A stretch of 64,000 nucleotides of DNA. It comes from Pipra filicauda. Taxonomy: Eukaryota > Chordata > Aves > Passeriformes > Pipridae. The translations under genes were made by a program, and so were the position numbers. Shown here one piece after another: positions 12,508 to 24,340 of the stretch. The stretch is from the NCBI RefSeq assembly GCF_003945595.2, contig NW_024104765.1, forward strand, positions 620,001 to 684,000. The letters run 5' to 3'. The notes under the pieces were generated by a model. It was not told the origin of the DNA and made no database searches. It saw only the letters and a list, made by a program, of their open reading frames with translations. Numbering within the stretch: position 1 is the stretch's first letter; the number at the start of each line of letters is the position of its first letter.

Positions 12508-14402
12508 AAAAATTTTTGTCTGGGTGGGAAATGGTATCTTTTCCTTTCAGGTATGACACCCTGCTGTGGCTACACTAAGCTTGTCACCTCAAAACTGAAA
12601 TTATCATGACGCCTACTTCCAGGGTAGAGGTTGGGGCATACCATAAGCTGATATGAATTCTCAGAAATCTATTCCATTGAGAACTTATGTCACCTGAAGC
12701 TGTCCTAGCCCTTGTTCCCATTCATTTTTGCATGTTTATGTTCATTCTGCACAAGGAAATAAGAGCAACCTCCATTGTACCAAGTTCAAAACAAATATTT
12801 GTAAACAGGACTGTAGACAGGATCCTTAAGTTCTTCTCCAACTCTCTGCTGTGCTGTGGTGTTTGTCATTAGACAAGACTGTTGAAAGACTGCCCCATCA
12901 ATTTAAAAGAAGCTAAGGGAAAAGTGATAGGATGCCCATGGTGGGGACCATTTTCTAAAGAAGTTGTTATTTTTTGAGTTTCATTAGAGTTTGAGGATAC
13001 ACTACCAATTTCAAAGGTTGTCTCTGTTTTCATAGGATTTTAATCTTACTACTTTTTCCTTATGTTTTGACTAAGGTTGGATATTTCATCATTTAGCTGG
13101 ATAGTTATTGTTTAAGGATCGTTGTACGTACGCTAGAAGACTGTTCTGATGAGCACAGCTTATATGCTGAAGTAAATGTCAAAATTATAGAGACAGAGAT
13201 AACAGAAGTTTAAGAATTTGATGGCTCATTTATAACATTGAGAAAAAGAGTTCAGTATCAGTGTATCATTGTGGAGAATACACTGTGCTGCTGTAGTGTA
13301 AATCCTTTACAACGGATAGAATAATAAAGGTTTTATATTCGTATATCACCGACTGAAAGAAAAATGGATCCGTTCCTTTCAACCTGAGAAATTTAAAGTT
13401 TTGGATAGCATGTGAAAAATGTAAATGTTACTCAGAGATTTAGTAGCAAGAAGTGATATATAAACTTGCATGGCTGCACAGAAATAACATTTTGTAAACA
13501 TAAATCTTGAATATAAAAACTGAGAGATGGTGAAAGCAAACTTTACAGTAGTAAGTATTTTTTATCAGAAAAAATAATCTGAGTAGATGGGACTGGGAGT
13601 GTAGACTTGTAAAAACAGTCATAGTGACTCTCTTCGCATTTGGAACTATTGAAAAGACCTACTGCTTATTTAATTAATAATTTCCAAAGAGCTTTGCTAA
13701 GACAGTTTCTCTTTGTAACAATTACTGTATCTCAGTATCCTTATAAGCAAACATTCAAATTGCATGCTATTAGGAATAAAATACATTATCCAGATTTGAA
13801 TCCCATATGGAGATGAGAACCTTTTGGTTTTGTACATTTTGAAACCTCAAAGTACCATTAATACATGGAAGGAACCCAATCACACCGATTAAAACCGCAG
13901 CACCTGATTAAAATACTGTACCTGGTTGACTCATCTTTGTGATGGCTGTGTAAACATGACCTTGAAGTGTGATGGGGAAAAATGAAGTGGGAAGGCATAT
14001 GTTATCCACAAAAGAACAAGGAAATTACTTAACTGAATATTGTTTAATGAAAATTTTTCTTAACTCTTTTCACGGAAGGCCTATAATTTGCATAGAACCT
14101 AGACATTGCACCTCCCAGAGCATTCAGTAGGCTAATTAAAGACTCCTTTATAAGAAAAATGCATTTTTTTCTTTTAAAAAATCATCTTGAGGTTTGTTTA
14201 AACATGAATGCCCTTCACACTGGATTTCACTATAAATTTTACAAATGTCCTGTTTTTCTAGTTTAGTTACTGAAAGAAAATGTTGGCAAATTTCACATTT
14301 CAACTAAAAGTAGTAAAGATTTCAAAGAGTGAATTTACTGTTAATTGGGCATTTCAACCCCTGTCATTGTATTGGAGATGTAACTTTAGACTTTGTGTTC
14401 AG
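12508..14402. other. Sequence before the first visible SPACA1 exon
   Basis: AT-rich, with no repeat family and no convincing exon. It is either SPACA1 intron or 5' flank. Confidence 0.5.
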
Positions 14403-14459
14403 GTTTGAATGCCACTGCGTCCACAGAAGTAACATTTGGAGAATGCACAGTTACATGTG
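14403..14459 (+). pseudogene. SPACA1: SPACA1 early ectodomain exon, intact
   Basis: A 57-bp exon bounded by a good acceptor (TTTGTGTTCAG, AG at 14401-14402) and a consensus donor (G|GTAAGT, GT at 14460-14461). It is phase 1 at both ends and encodes LNATASTEVTFGECTVTC plus the first base of a Gly codon. The tail EVxFGxCTVTCG matches mammalian SPACA1, and NAT is a possible glycosylation sequon. There is no damage inside this piece. It joins in frame to the exon at 20565. Confidence 0.75.
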
Positions 14460-14757
14460 GTAAGTAACAAAGCAGATGAATAAAACATTGTCATTTGGTT
14501 TTGGAAAAAAGGAAAAAAAAAGTGCTAACTGTAGCAATTTAGCAGTAGTAATTTGGTTGCCCTCATTCACCTCTCATTGATTTCAGTTGCCAATAACTAT
14601 AATTAACAAAAACAATCAGGCTGATTGTCATTAGGAGTTTAGGTCAGATCTGTTGTTTTATTAATTTCACAGCCTGCAAGCTCCTATTTTAAACAAGTTC
14701 CCTACATTTATTGGCATGAGCTGCCTTCCCCAAAGTAACAATTTTCGCTATTTGTGA

Positions 14758-14811
14758 ACATCTGTGAGATGTTCAGAAGATGAAAGATCTTCTGATGCTT
14801 CTCACAGATGT
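14758..14811. repeat. Long hairpin in SPACA1 intron
   Basis: The 5' arm at 14758-14781 and 3' arm at 14787-14811 are separated by GAAAG. ACATCTGTGAGA pairs with TCTCACAGATGT (12 bp), and TCAGAAGAT pairs with ATCTTCTGA (9 bp), around a 3x4 internal loop. Total length is 54 nt. Whether it is transcribed as a small RNA is unknown. Confidence 0.85.
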
Positions 14812-15528
14812 CTTCCCACATACAATATTGCCAAAAAATTGCTTTCCTGCAATAGCCTGTTCTGTATTCCACATTTACACGATTTATAAATTGTGTAATG
14901 GAGAGAAGAGGTATCATTCTGTAGCAGAAAGGGAGAGAGGAGAAATGAGATGAGCCTTAGATGATATTTCTGCATTTGGCATGATGAGAGAAACTGCTTT
15001 GAGGTGGTAATTATATCTCTTAGGAAGCAGTCTTGAATCAGAAGTGCTATTATTTTTTTTCTGAAAAAATGCAGCTTCTCATAAGACCATGGAAAAAAGA
15101 AAGGGAGGAAAGTTTTTGCCCCCATCCATCTGATGTTTTCTAGAGGATGTCCTTTTTATTTTTTTCAGTCACTTTTCCATATTTCCATTGATAGAACTTC
15201 CTTGATTCCATCCTATTTCACATCTTAGGATATGATGGGTTTGAGAGATTTATTTTACTTGTACATACTTTAATATTTCTCATTCTTCACTTCATAATTT
15301 CATGAATTATGTTGCCTATATGTTCCATATACTGCTGCCTATACCTACTACTGGAATATGTATCCCCATACTTTGAGTAACCTCACTTGCTCTAATGCAC
15401 ACACCTTTTGGATAATAAGAATCTGCTCCTTATATCCCATCCCTCTTGCACATGACTCAAATGTTCTGCGTTTTCAGGGAGTTTCCCTAAATTTTTTCTC
15501 TGTTTTATCTTTGGTCCCTCAGAGTTAA

Positions 15529-16142
15529 TGTTGTGGTGGGTTGACCTGGGCTGGATGTCAGGTGGCCATCAAGCTGCTCTATCACTCCCTTCCTTAGCAG
15601 GACAAAGGGGAAGAAAACAAGAAGAAAAAGTTATGGGTTGAGATAAAGGCATTTAATAAATCAAAGTAAAGGCTGCGCACAGAAGCAAAGGAAACAAACA
15701 AACTATTCTCTACTTCCCATCAGCAGGTGATGTCCAACCACTTCCCGGGAAACAGAGCCTCAGTGTGCATAGCAGTTACCTTGGAAGAAAAACACTTTCA
15801 TGAAAATGCACACCCCACACCACCCCCACCCCTCACGGGCTTTCTCTTAGGTTTTATTGCTGAGCAAGATGCTATACTGTATATGGAATATCCCTTCTGT
15901 CAGGTTGAGTGAGCTGTCTTGGCTGTGTCCCCCTCTAGCCTCTTGCTCACGCCCAGCTTGCTGGTCTTTGTGTGAAGCTTGTGGGGAGGGAGTGGTGAAG
16001 AGACAGCCCTGATGCTGTGTGATCACTGCTCAGCAGTAGCCAAAACAACAGTGTGTTATCAACACCATTCCAGCTACAAATACAAAGAACAGCACTATGA
16101 GAGCTGCTATGGGAAAAGTAAATTCCACCTTAGCCAGGCCCA
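15529..16142 (-). mobile_element. Solo ERV LTR, reverse orientation
   Basis: The plus strand opens TGTTGTGGTGGGTTGACC and closes TAGCCAGGCCCA, giving TG...CA ends. Read on the minus strand it shows the expected order: a TGTTGATAACACACTG-type motif, then a TATA-like CAATAAAACC, then the GGTCAACCCACCACAACA end. This is the same type as the LTR at 25776. No matching 5-bp duplication is evident (GTTAA before, ATAAA after). It lies in a SPACA1 intron, with no internal viral genes beside it. Confidence 0.7.
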
Positions 16143-16215
16143 ATAAAAAATGTTTAACCACTTTAATTCTTAAATTATGTAATCTCACCGAAGAATTAAA
16201 AAGGGAAGCTCTAAC

Positions 16216-16241
16216 AAAAAAAAAAAAAAAAAAAAAAAAAA
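16216..16241. repeat. A26 homopolymer
   Basis: Twenty-six uninterrupted A residues in the roughly 190-bp segment between the LTR end (16142) and the recognisable start of the CR1. It is not part of the CR1 3' tail, because CR1 ends in a short direct repeat rather than poly(A). Confidence 0.95.
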
Positions 16242-16329
16242 GGTATCATCTTATATCTGGACTTCAGATCACGTTTGTAGCCTTCATTCTAGTCTGGGCT
16301 GTTCAATGCATGGCATGTTTACCTTGGAT

Positions 16330-18433
16330 TTTCAGAGAGCAGACTTTGGCCTCTTCAGGGATCTGCTTGATAGAGTACCATGGGATAAAGCCCTGGAGGG
16401 AAGAAAGGCCCAAGAAAGTTGGTTGATTTTCAAGCATCACCTCCTCCAAGCTCAGGAGAGAGGCATCCCATCAAAGAGAAAGTCAGTCAAAAATTCCAGA
16501 GGCCTGCTTGGATGAACAAGGATCTCCTGGACAAACTCAAACACAAAACAGAAAGCCTACAGAGGGTAGAAGCCAGGACAGGTATCCTGGGAGGAATACA
16601 GAGAAATTGTCCGAGCAGCCAGGGATCAGGTTAGGAAAGCTAAAACCCTCATAGAATTAAATCTGGCCAGAGATATCAAGGACAACTAGAAAAGCTTTTA
16701 TAGGTACTTTGGTGATAAAAGGAAGACTAGAAAAAATGGGGATTCTCTCTGGAAGGAAACAGGAGGCCTGATTACCCAGGACATGGGGAAGGCTTTTTTA
16801 CCTTGGTCTTCACCAGCAAGACCTCCAGACACACCACGCATTACAGAAGACAAAGGCAGGGACTGGGAGACTGAAGAACCCCACAATGTAGGAGAAGATC
16901 AAGTCTGAGACCATCTAAGGCATCTGAAGGTGCACAAGTCCATGGGACCTGATGAGATGCATCTGCATGTCCTGAGGGCAGAAGAACAGGCTAAGCCATT
17001 GTCTATCATATTTGAGAAGTTACAAGTCCAGCGAAGTTCCCACTATCTGGAAAAGGGGAAACATAACCCCCATTTTTTAAAACAATAAAAAAGGGAGATC
17101 AAGGGAACTACAGGCCAGTTAGTCTCACTTCAGTGCACAGTAAGATCATGGAGCAGATCCTTGTGGAAACTATGCTAAGGCACATGGAAAATAAGGAGAT
17201 TATTAGTGACAGCAAACATGGCTTCACTAAAGGCAAATTGCACCTGACAAATTTGGTGGCCTTATATGACAGGGTTACAATGGTGGTAGATAAGGAAAGA
17301 GCAACTGATGTCATCTACTTGGACTTGTGATACTGTCCCACATGACATCCTTGACTCTAAATTGGATTTGATAGATACACCACTCAGTAGATAAGGAATT
17401 CACTGGATAGTCACACTCAAAGAGTTGCAGTCAACAGCTCAGTGCCCAAGTGGACATCAGTAATGAGTAGCATTCGTTCGGGGTTGGTGTTGGGACACGT
17501 GCTGTTTAATATCTTTGTCAGCAATGTGGACAGTGGGACTGAGTGCACCCTCAGCAAGTTTGCTGATGACACCAAGTGCAGTCAACACAGTGGAGGAAAG
17601 GGATGCCATTCAAAGGGCCCTGACAGGCTTGAGAAGTGGGTCTGTGCAAACAACACGAAGTTCAACAAGGCCAAGTTGCAAGGTCCTGCACCTGGGGCAA
17701 TCCTAAGCATAAATACAGGCTGGGTGGAGAACATATCGAGAGCAGCCCTGAGGAGAAGGACCTGGGGGTGTTAGTGGATGAGAAGCTCAGCCTGAGCCAG
17801 TGATGTGCACTTGCAGCCCGGACAGCCAACCGCATCCTGGGCTGTATCAAAGGAAGTGTGAAGAGCAGCTCCAGGGAAGTGATTCTGCTCCTTTACTCTG
17901 CTCTTGTGAGACCCCACTCAGAGTACTGCATCCAGTTCTGGGACACCAGCATAAGACAGATGTGGACCTACTGGGGCAAGTCCAGAGGAGGGCCATGAAG
18001 ATCACCAGAGGGCTGGAGCACCTCTCCTAAGAAGGACAGACTGAGAGAGTTGTGGTTGTTCAGCCTGGAGAAGAGAAGGCTTCAGGGAGACCTTATAGCA
18101 GCCTTCCAGTAAAGGGGGCCCTAAAGAGGGCCTACAAGAAAGCTGGAGAGGGACTTTTTACAAGAGCATGTAGTGATAGGACTAGGGGGAATGGTTTCAA
18201 ACTGAAAGAAGGTGGATTTAGATTAGATATTAGGAAGTAATTCTTGACTATGAGAGTGGTGAGGCACTGGAACAGGCTGCCCAGAGAAGTGGATGCCCCA
18301 TTCCTGGAAGTGTTTAAGGCCGGGTTGGATGGGGCTTTGAGCAACCTAGTCTAGTGGAAAGTGTCCCTGCCTATGGTAGGGGCATTGGAACTAGATGATC
18401 TTTAAGGTCCTTTCAAATCATTCTGTGATTTTG
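16330..18433 (+). mobile_element. CR1 LINE, 5'-truncated, dead ORF2
   Basis: It starts in the part of ORF2 between endonuclease and reverse transcriptase (TTCAGAGAGCAGACTTTGG) and continues through the RT. Visible RT pieces are [17 protein letters not shown] and HGFTKGK (17133 onward), VLFNIFVSNVDSGTEC, and the catalytic FADD at 17559-17570. It ends in a CR1-type 3' tail (CATTCTGTGATTTTG, to 18433). Stops and frameshifts split the ORF into many pieces, so it is inactive. It sits in a SPACA1 intron, in the same direction as the gene. Confidence 0.92.
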
Positions 18434-20564
18434 TTTGTCTGCTGAAAGCCTGAAAGGTAGCTTCTTGGTTCTTCCAGTAATGTTGTAAGCTATTTGTCTC
18501 CTCCATAGTTTTTCTTATTCACTAGATTAATTTATCTCTCCCTTTGTATTTCTTGATGTCTGAACTGACTCAATTTTCTTAATTTTTTTCCCAGTAGTTC
18601 TGAGGCTCAGATTCATTGCTACTCTAGTCATGATACAGGTTTACAGATGTATTAAAGCATAATTAAACCATATGTTAATAGTGTCTTGTTATACTTGCCT
18701 CAATTTTGTCTTGATGTCTTTGTGATCTAATTGTTTTGTCTCCCTTTACCTCTAGATTTCTCTCAGAACTGCTGTTTTTGTACTGCTAAATATTCAGTTC
18801 TTTGTGGGTCATGCCTCTTTATCACCCTCCTGCAGTCTATTAATTTACGTTTCTCTAGGGTAAATTTCATTTAGGTAATTTATTTTGCTGCAGTGTGGCT
18901 AGTTTTCTGTTAGGTTAACTTGTGTGACTTGTTGAAGCTAAGACTTCATTTGTTAGAGCATCTCAGTAGATTAATTTCATCAGCATTGGCAGCTACTAAG
19001 AAGAGGAGGGGGAAGGAAACACAGGAATGAGAGAGAAAGTGGTCCAAAAGGAGAAGAAAGAGGAGCACCAAAAGAATTTGCAGATCTAATTAAAAGAGTT
19101 TTTTTTCATAGACACTTTGAGTATGATATACTTTTCAAATTTTAGTATTCCCATGCATAAGGCATGGTGAGATTCTTTTCCTGGTGAATGTCACTACAGT
19201 TAGCCCAGCACCCAGATTTTATTAAACTAGCCTTTTGGTTTTTCATAGATTTGCTGCCTTTTTGTTAGCTAAAAAACCTACATGGCATTAAAGAAAGAAG
19301 AATGCCTTTAATAAAAATGTCACTTCACTGCCATTTACACCTCTTACTCTACATCCATGAGACATTCTCTGAAACAGAGAATGATCCTCATTTTTTGTCA
19401 TTTTCAGTAAGTGGTGATGTCTCTCTCTGGCACTTGAAGTTCTGTTTCATGATCTACATGGCATCTCTGAAACATTCGGAAATTCATTGGTTTATATAAT
19501 ACACATTTAAGGAAGACAGATGCATCACAGATGCAATATGCAAACAAATTTCCTATTTATTATTCTACTGCAAAGGGGGTTTAACTCTCCTCTTTCCATG
19601 TCTATTAGTAAACAAAATGCTTCTGGAAAAATGGCAAAACCTTCAGTGTTTACTGGACCTAAGCATATTATTCCTGCCTCCCCCACAAGCTATGTCATTC
19701 CAGTGAACTGTGTACATACTGTTTGTCAAAAACAACTATAGCACTTGTTTTGAATATTTTTGTAATTGTTAAAATGAAGACGTTCCCACTGAAACCTTGA
19801 TAGTGCCACTGAACATTGTTTTGCTCCCTTCAATGTTTTTAAGGAAATCTCCTTAACTTCACACATATGTGATAGGTTATCTCTCTTGTCTTCAGCAAGA
19901 CCCTCCATGTAGACCTAGTGGTCAACACCAGATTTCACCTGTTTCTCCTGAGAAGACTTATGGTACTAACCACCAACCTCTCTGCTCTGTGAGACTTCAT
20001 TTTGGAGGCTGTTGGTATTCCTGTATCACTCACTGTTGGTCACTGTTAGGTAACTTCAGGCTCCCCAGTCCCAGTGACTTCAGGATTTTAGTGTGTTCAG
20101 TTTCTGTTGACCTTGGTGGGAGTTGAAGACACTCAGATAGTCATAAGACTGGAGGCAGACTGAGTTGGCAGTCTGTACAGTATTCTCTCTGCCATATAAT
20201 TTGAGCATTTAAAGTCCAGGATCCTGAATGCTTTGATATTTAAAGTCGATGAACTGTTTTGCAGAACATACATTAATTTCTTTTATTTTTTGTTTTGTAA
20301 GAAAAGTTTTTAATTAATTTTCAGTTCTTTTCCTGACACATGATGATTCTAAGAATCTGTCCCTGTAGGGTGGGGATCTGACAGAAGTAGATGTTGTATT
20401 AAAATCTTAGATACCAGCATAGGATAGCTTTAGCAGACACTCTGAGAAGATCTGTTTTACCTGGTATTTGGTAAATACATCATATTAACATTCAGGATAA
20501 AGAAAGAAAAAGCAAAAACAGAGTAGGAAGAAATGCAGAGCAAAAGATTTTTTTCCTTTGAAAG
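18434..20564 (+). other. SPACA1 intron sequence
   Basis: Non-coding AT-rich sequence between the CR1 tail and the frameshifted exon. It has a short purine-rich patch near 19000-19075 and nothing else recognisable. Confidence 0.5.
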
Positions 20565-20670
20565 GGATTGGCCTTTCAGAAGTTCTGTTAACTAGTGAAC
20601 GGATGGAACTGAAACAAAATGTACAGTCCATGTGGAGGAATACTGGGGGCCAGTAAGCTGTGGGTGTTAG
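20565..20670 (+). pseudogene. SPACA1: SPACA1 cysteine-rich exon, frameshifted
   Basis: Acceptor TTTTTTTCCTTTGAAAG ends at 20564. The exon opens in phase 1 as GIGLSEVLLT (20565-20593). After 23 nt the homology resumes in a different frame as KCTVHVEEYWGPVSCG (20617-20664), against KCxVxVEECxGPxxCG in mammals. The spacing is one nucleotide short of the expected 24, so there is a one-base deletion between 20594 and 20616. The first frame hits TAA at 20654-20656 and the second hits TAG at 20668-20670. The EEC cysteine has become Tyr (TAC, 20641-20643). The 3' boundary and donor cannot be placed. Confidence 0.78.
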
Positions 20671-23041
20671 CGGAACACTGATACAGTAATCTAGAGCATA
20701 TAAATTGATTTAAAGGAAACATTCCTTCTTAGTGTGGTGTGATGGAGGTATAATGAAGTGATTGTATTCCACCCTCCAATCACCCTGTTAAGCAATCCAG
20801 TAACATTTCATATGTCCTTCCTGTACTGATGTACACTTGATTTCAAATCCCTGTAAAATACTGGTTTTTTGTTATGTTCTTCATTCTAGGCATTAGACCA
20901 AGAAAAGTGGATTTTAAGTAATTTTAAGAAAAAGGATAATTTCCAAGTACCATTCTGTGGTTTGAAGAATCATAAACTTTATGATCTATATAGACATGTT
21001 TCATTTAGTTGATGACATACCTATTAAAGTTTCTCATATAGGGGAAATACCATTTTCTGAGGGCCTTGCCTGGGTGAAGATGTCTCGAAGATGTACTTAA
21101 AATAGATATATGTTTGGAACATGTAATTCCAAACAAGGTCAGTAATTGAACAACGCTTTGTGCAGAAGAACTTGATACTGGATGTATATACCACATCCTC
21201 CATATGAACTGTACAGACTTTTGGGCAGATTATGTCCTTTGTTGTCATAATGCAATTAAGCCTTGATTTCTCACTGGTGAGTTGGTAACACATGGACTCG
21301 CATGACTTTGCTCCACTACGCAGCTTCAATTTCCTGCTTATTTGATGGAAACAATAATTTTAGAGAGTAATGTTTACTGCTATTTTAGAAAAATGGGGCA
21401 TAGTGCCTGATGAGTGCATATACATTAGCAAGTCACAACCATATTGCCCTTCCTAATTGTTCAAGTAGGAGGTGAAGAGATGGGAGAAATTTTCCCAGGG
21501 ACCAAAAGGTCGTGACAGATTGGAAGCTGTTGTAGTAGAATAAGCGTCTCTGATACAATACAACTTGTCTTTGCAGATCTATTTAAAAAAACACTCCTCT
21601 CCTTTTTTTTCCCTTTTTTGTGTGGCTAGACAGAACACATTCTTCCCAATGGTTCAGCTATTATAGAATTTTGCAGAGGTACCCATTCAGTTACTTTCCA
21701 ATGGGAAACTCAAGAAAATGGAAATATAGTTGCCTCTGTAAAATACACAGTCTACACAACAACTAATAAGCTCATAGAGACACTGACAGTCTTCTAGTGA
21801 TATGACCATGTGTTTTTTATGTAGTACTCAATCTTCGTAAGACTGCATGTCACTGGGAATATATAGGCAGGAGCTTGTGTGCTGTGGTAATGACAGTCAT
21901 GAAATGCAGGCCAGTAAAAGAGACATATAAAAGGAAATGACAGAATAGAAATGAAGAGGTTCCTTGTGGTAGGAATGAGTATTTTCTTTATTCCTTGTAA
22001 AAATTCAAGCTAAAATAAGGAGTTGTTTCTATTACCTGTTTATTTTTTACTGCACCAAGGTTGGTTAACAGATTTTCTTTTATCTCACTACCTCTGGTAG
22101 CACCAGCAGCACAGATTCTGCAGTTGTCTCCTTTCCACTTCAATACTGAAGTAGGAAAACAAACGTTTTGAGTTTTTCTCTTAGTCACCATCTGGAATTT
22201 GCTTATACACAATGGATTTAGCAAAGTTTAACATCAAAAAGAATACATTGTAGAACAGTTTTCCAGTACTACCTTTCTCAGCTCGTATGCTAATGGGATT
22301 TTTGCTGACTTTATGAGGAAGGTAGCAGTGTGCTGATTTTCTCAAACCAGAACAGCTGCACAGAAACTCCATCTTTCCTAATCAGAGAAAGCATGAAAAT
22401 ACCATGCTCATCAAAAATCATTTTTTTTCCTGAAATAATGTAGATTTAGGTCTTATGTAAAATTATGGTAGACTAGAAAGAAAAAAATCCTTCGAGATAC
22501 CCCTCCCCATGTTTCTCCCCTACGTATTGTTTACCTAAATAAAACTGACCTGGGAATCCTGCTTTATTTTCCCCCCTCTTCAGTAAGATTTCTTGTATCT
22601 CTGTGGAGGTCCTTTCTGCCATTATACAGTAATGTGAAATTTGTTCATTCATTTTCTAAACCTATCTGGCAGTCACAAACCACCCAGAGCTTTCCCCTCC
22701 CCCTTGTCCCACTATTCAGTCTCTACATGCCTCATTGTACAGTGGAAGGTTCCTTTCTTGAGACCTGAATTAGCAGAGCACATAATCTTTTTTAGGTTTA
22801 AGCAGAAAATGGTCCCTTTGACTTGAGTTTTTGAGTCATCAATACAACGACTCAATTGCTTGTGTTTAAGCTGTGACTGGGTAGTCTTGGTGAAAAGTGG
22901 TCAGATGAAACCACCCCACAGACCCATTGAGAAGTTCTTACAAGGACTGAGATTTATTGACTCAGAAAATATTTACGACTATACAGAAATCTGAGGAACA
23001 TGAGCCCCTAAGGTCTATTAAGTAGCTTAAAAGGAATGGAT
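20671..23041 (+). other. SPACA1 intron sequence
   Basis: No repeat family or further exon recognised. A minus-strand ORF at 21988-22224 contains several cysteines but has no splice-site or family support. Confidence 0.5.
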
Positions 23042-23337
23042 TCACAGAATCACAGAATCACTGAATATGTTGAGTTGGAAGGGACCCACAAGCATCATCA
23101 AGTTCAGCTCTGCACAGGACCATCCACAAGAGTCACACCATGTGCCTGCGAGTATTGTCCAAATGCTTCTTGAACTCTGTCAGTCTTGGTACTGTGGCCA
23201 AGCTTGGGAGCCTGTTCCAGCACAGAAACACTGTCTGGGTGAAGAACCTCTTTCTAATACCCAACCTAAACCTCCGCTGACACAACTTCAGGCCATTCCC
23301 TCGGGTCCTGTCACTGGTCACCTCAGAGAAGAGATCA
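23042..23337 (-). mobile_element. CR1 LINE 3' fragment, antisense
   Basis: Starts with the reversed CR1 tail (TCACAGAATCACAGAATCAC) and GTTGAGTTGGAAGGGACCCA, and continues to CAGAGAAGAGATCAA. Homology to the copy at 25437 stops there, so it is a 5'-truncated insertion of about 295 bp. The two copies are very similar and belong to the same subfamily. Confidence 0.9.
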
Positions 23338-24119
23338 AGATTGTTCTGCTTAGTGCCAGATCAATGTCCTTTATCTTTGTACAGAGGTTTGTAGATGCGC
23401 AAAGGAGATTCTGGTCTTTGCTTCCCCAGGAGTGATGTTTTTTGGACTTCAAAACTTGTTGACTTCTAATTAGGTACAATGAAGAAGTTATCAGCTGAAG
23501 TTTTGGTTGAAAATGTACCAGGACTTTAAATGTACAGATCTAATTTTGCTCTCTGCGGATGGTCAGAAGTGTAGCCAGATCAGAAGATGGTATTTACTTT
23601 TCCAACAGGATCAGAAGGAAATGAGAAGGATCCTTCTGACAGCATCAGTGGATGCAACAAGACTCCTTGTGATTGGATGCAATTCTTCATAAGTGCTGTG
23701 TTGTGTTTTGCAGAGCTGCTTTGTTCTCTGAAAGCATGGCTTCCTGGGTTGTTCAGACTCTAGAAAGGGGTAGCATTTCTGCCTGTGGTACAATGTTGCC
23801 TTGCCCAATTCCTCATTAAAAGATTTTTTTGAAATGGGGGTTGGGGAATTTGAGACAAGTTTACCATACCCCTCAAGCAAATTTGTTTCTGTACCTATTC
23901 CAGAAAATCTAAGTATTTCTGTTGAGAGAACATATCTTCCTTTGCCATTTGCCTATCTGCTCTCCAATCCAAAATGTAAAGAAAGGCAGAATCACAAAAT
24001 CTTTATCAGAAACGGGACAAAAATTTCCCCTTTCAGGTAATCTAAAGGACTGAGTTGGATTTTTTTTCCAGCATCCAAAACTGGCCACAGAGATTTCTAA
24101 TTGGTACAAGCTGGGCTGG
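23338..24119 (+). other. SPACA1 intron sequence
   Basis: AT-rich sequence between an antisense CR1 and a possible LTR fragment. Nothing recognised. Confidence 0.5.
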
Positions 24120-24340
24120 TGTGGTGGGCTGACTCTGGCTGGGTCACTCAGAGTTGACATGACCCATCTGTGTCTGGCATGGGCAGCCCCTGGCCTTCCT
24201 CACAGAAGCTGCCCTGCAGTATCCCTGCCTGGGCCCTGGCAACTGGTACAGCATTGTCTGCAGGGAGAGGGTCTCATATAGATTTTGGGAGGTGTCTTTG
24301 AACCACCCAAAATGGACAAATCAGTTTTAGTCAGGAAAAG
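24120..24340 (-). mobile_element. Possible LTR fragment
   Basis: TGTGGTGGGCTGACTCTGGC resembles the reversed 3' end of the LTR family seen at 15529 and 25776. A GC-rich stretch follows that stands out from the AT-rich flanks. The remainder is not confidently alignable by eye, so the right edge is arbitrary. Confidence 0.35.

Noticed and set aside
12687..12872. ORF starting MSPEAVLALV, considered as the SPACA1 signal-peptide exon
   Set aside because: The MSP start is coincidental. There is no convincing signal-peptide layout and no phase-1 donor joining it to 14403.
21988..22372. Two minus-strand ORFs with several cysteines
   Set aside because: No recognisable domain, and they lie inside a SPACA1 intron without splice context.
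22641..22826. FRFKQKMV peptide, compared with SPACA1 NRFKYMWKLL
   Set aside because: Three shared residues only, with no support from flanking sequence or splice sites.
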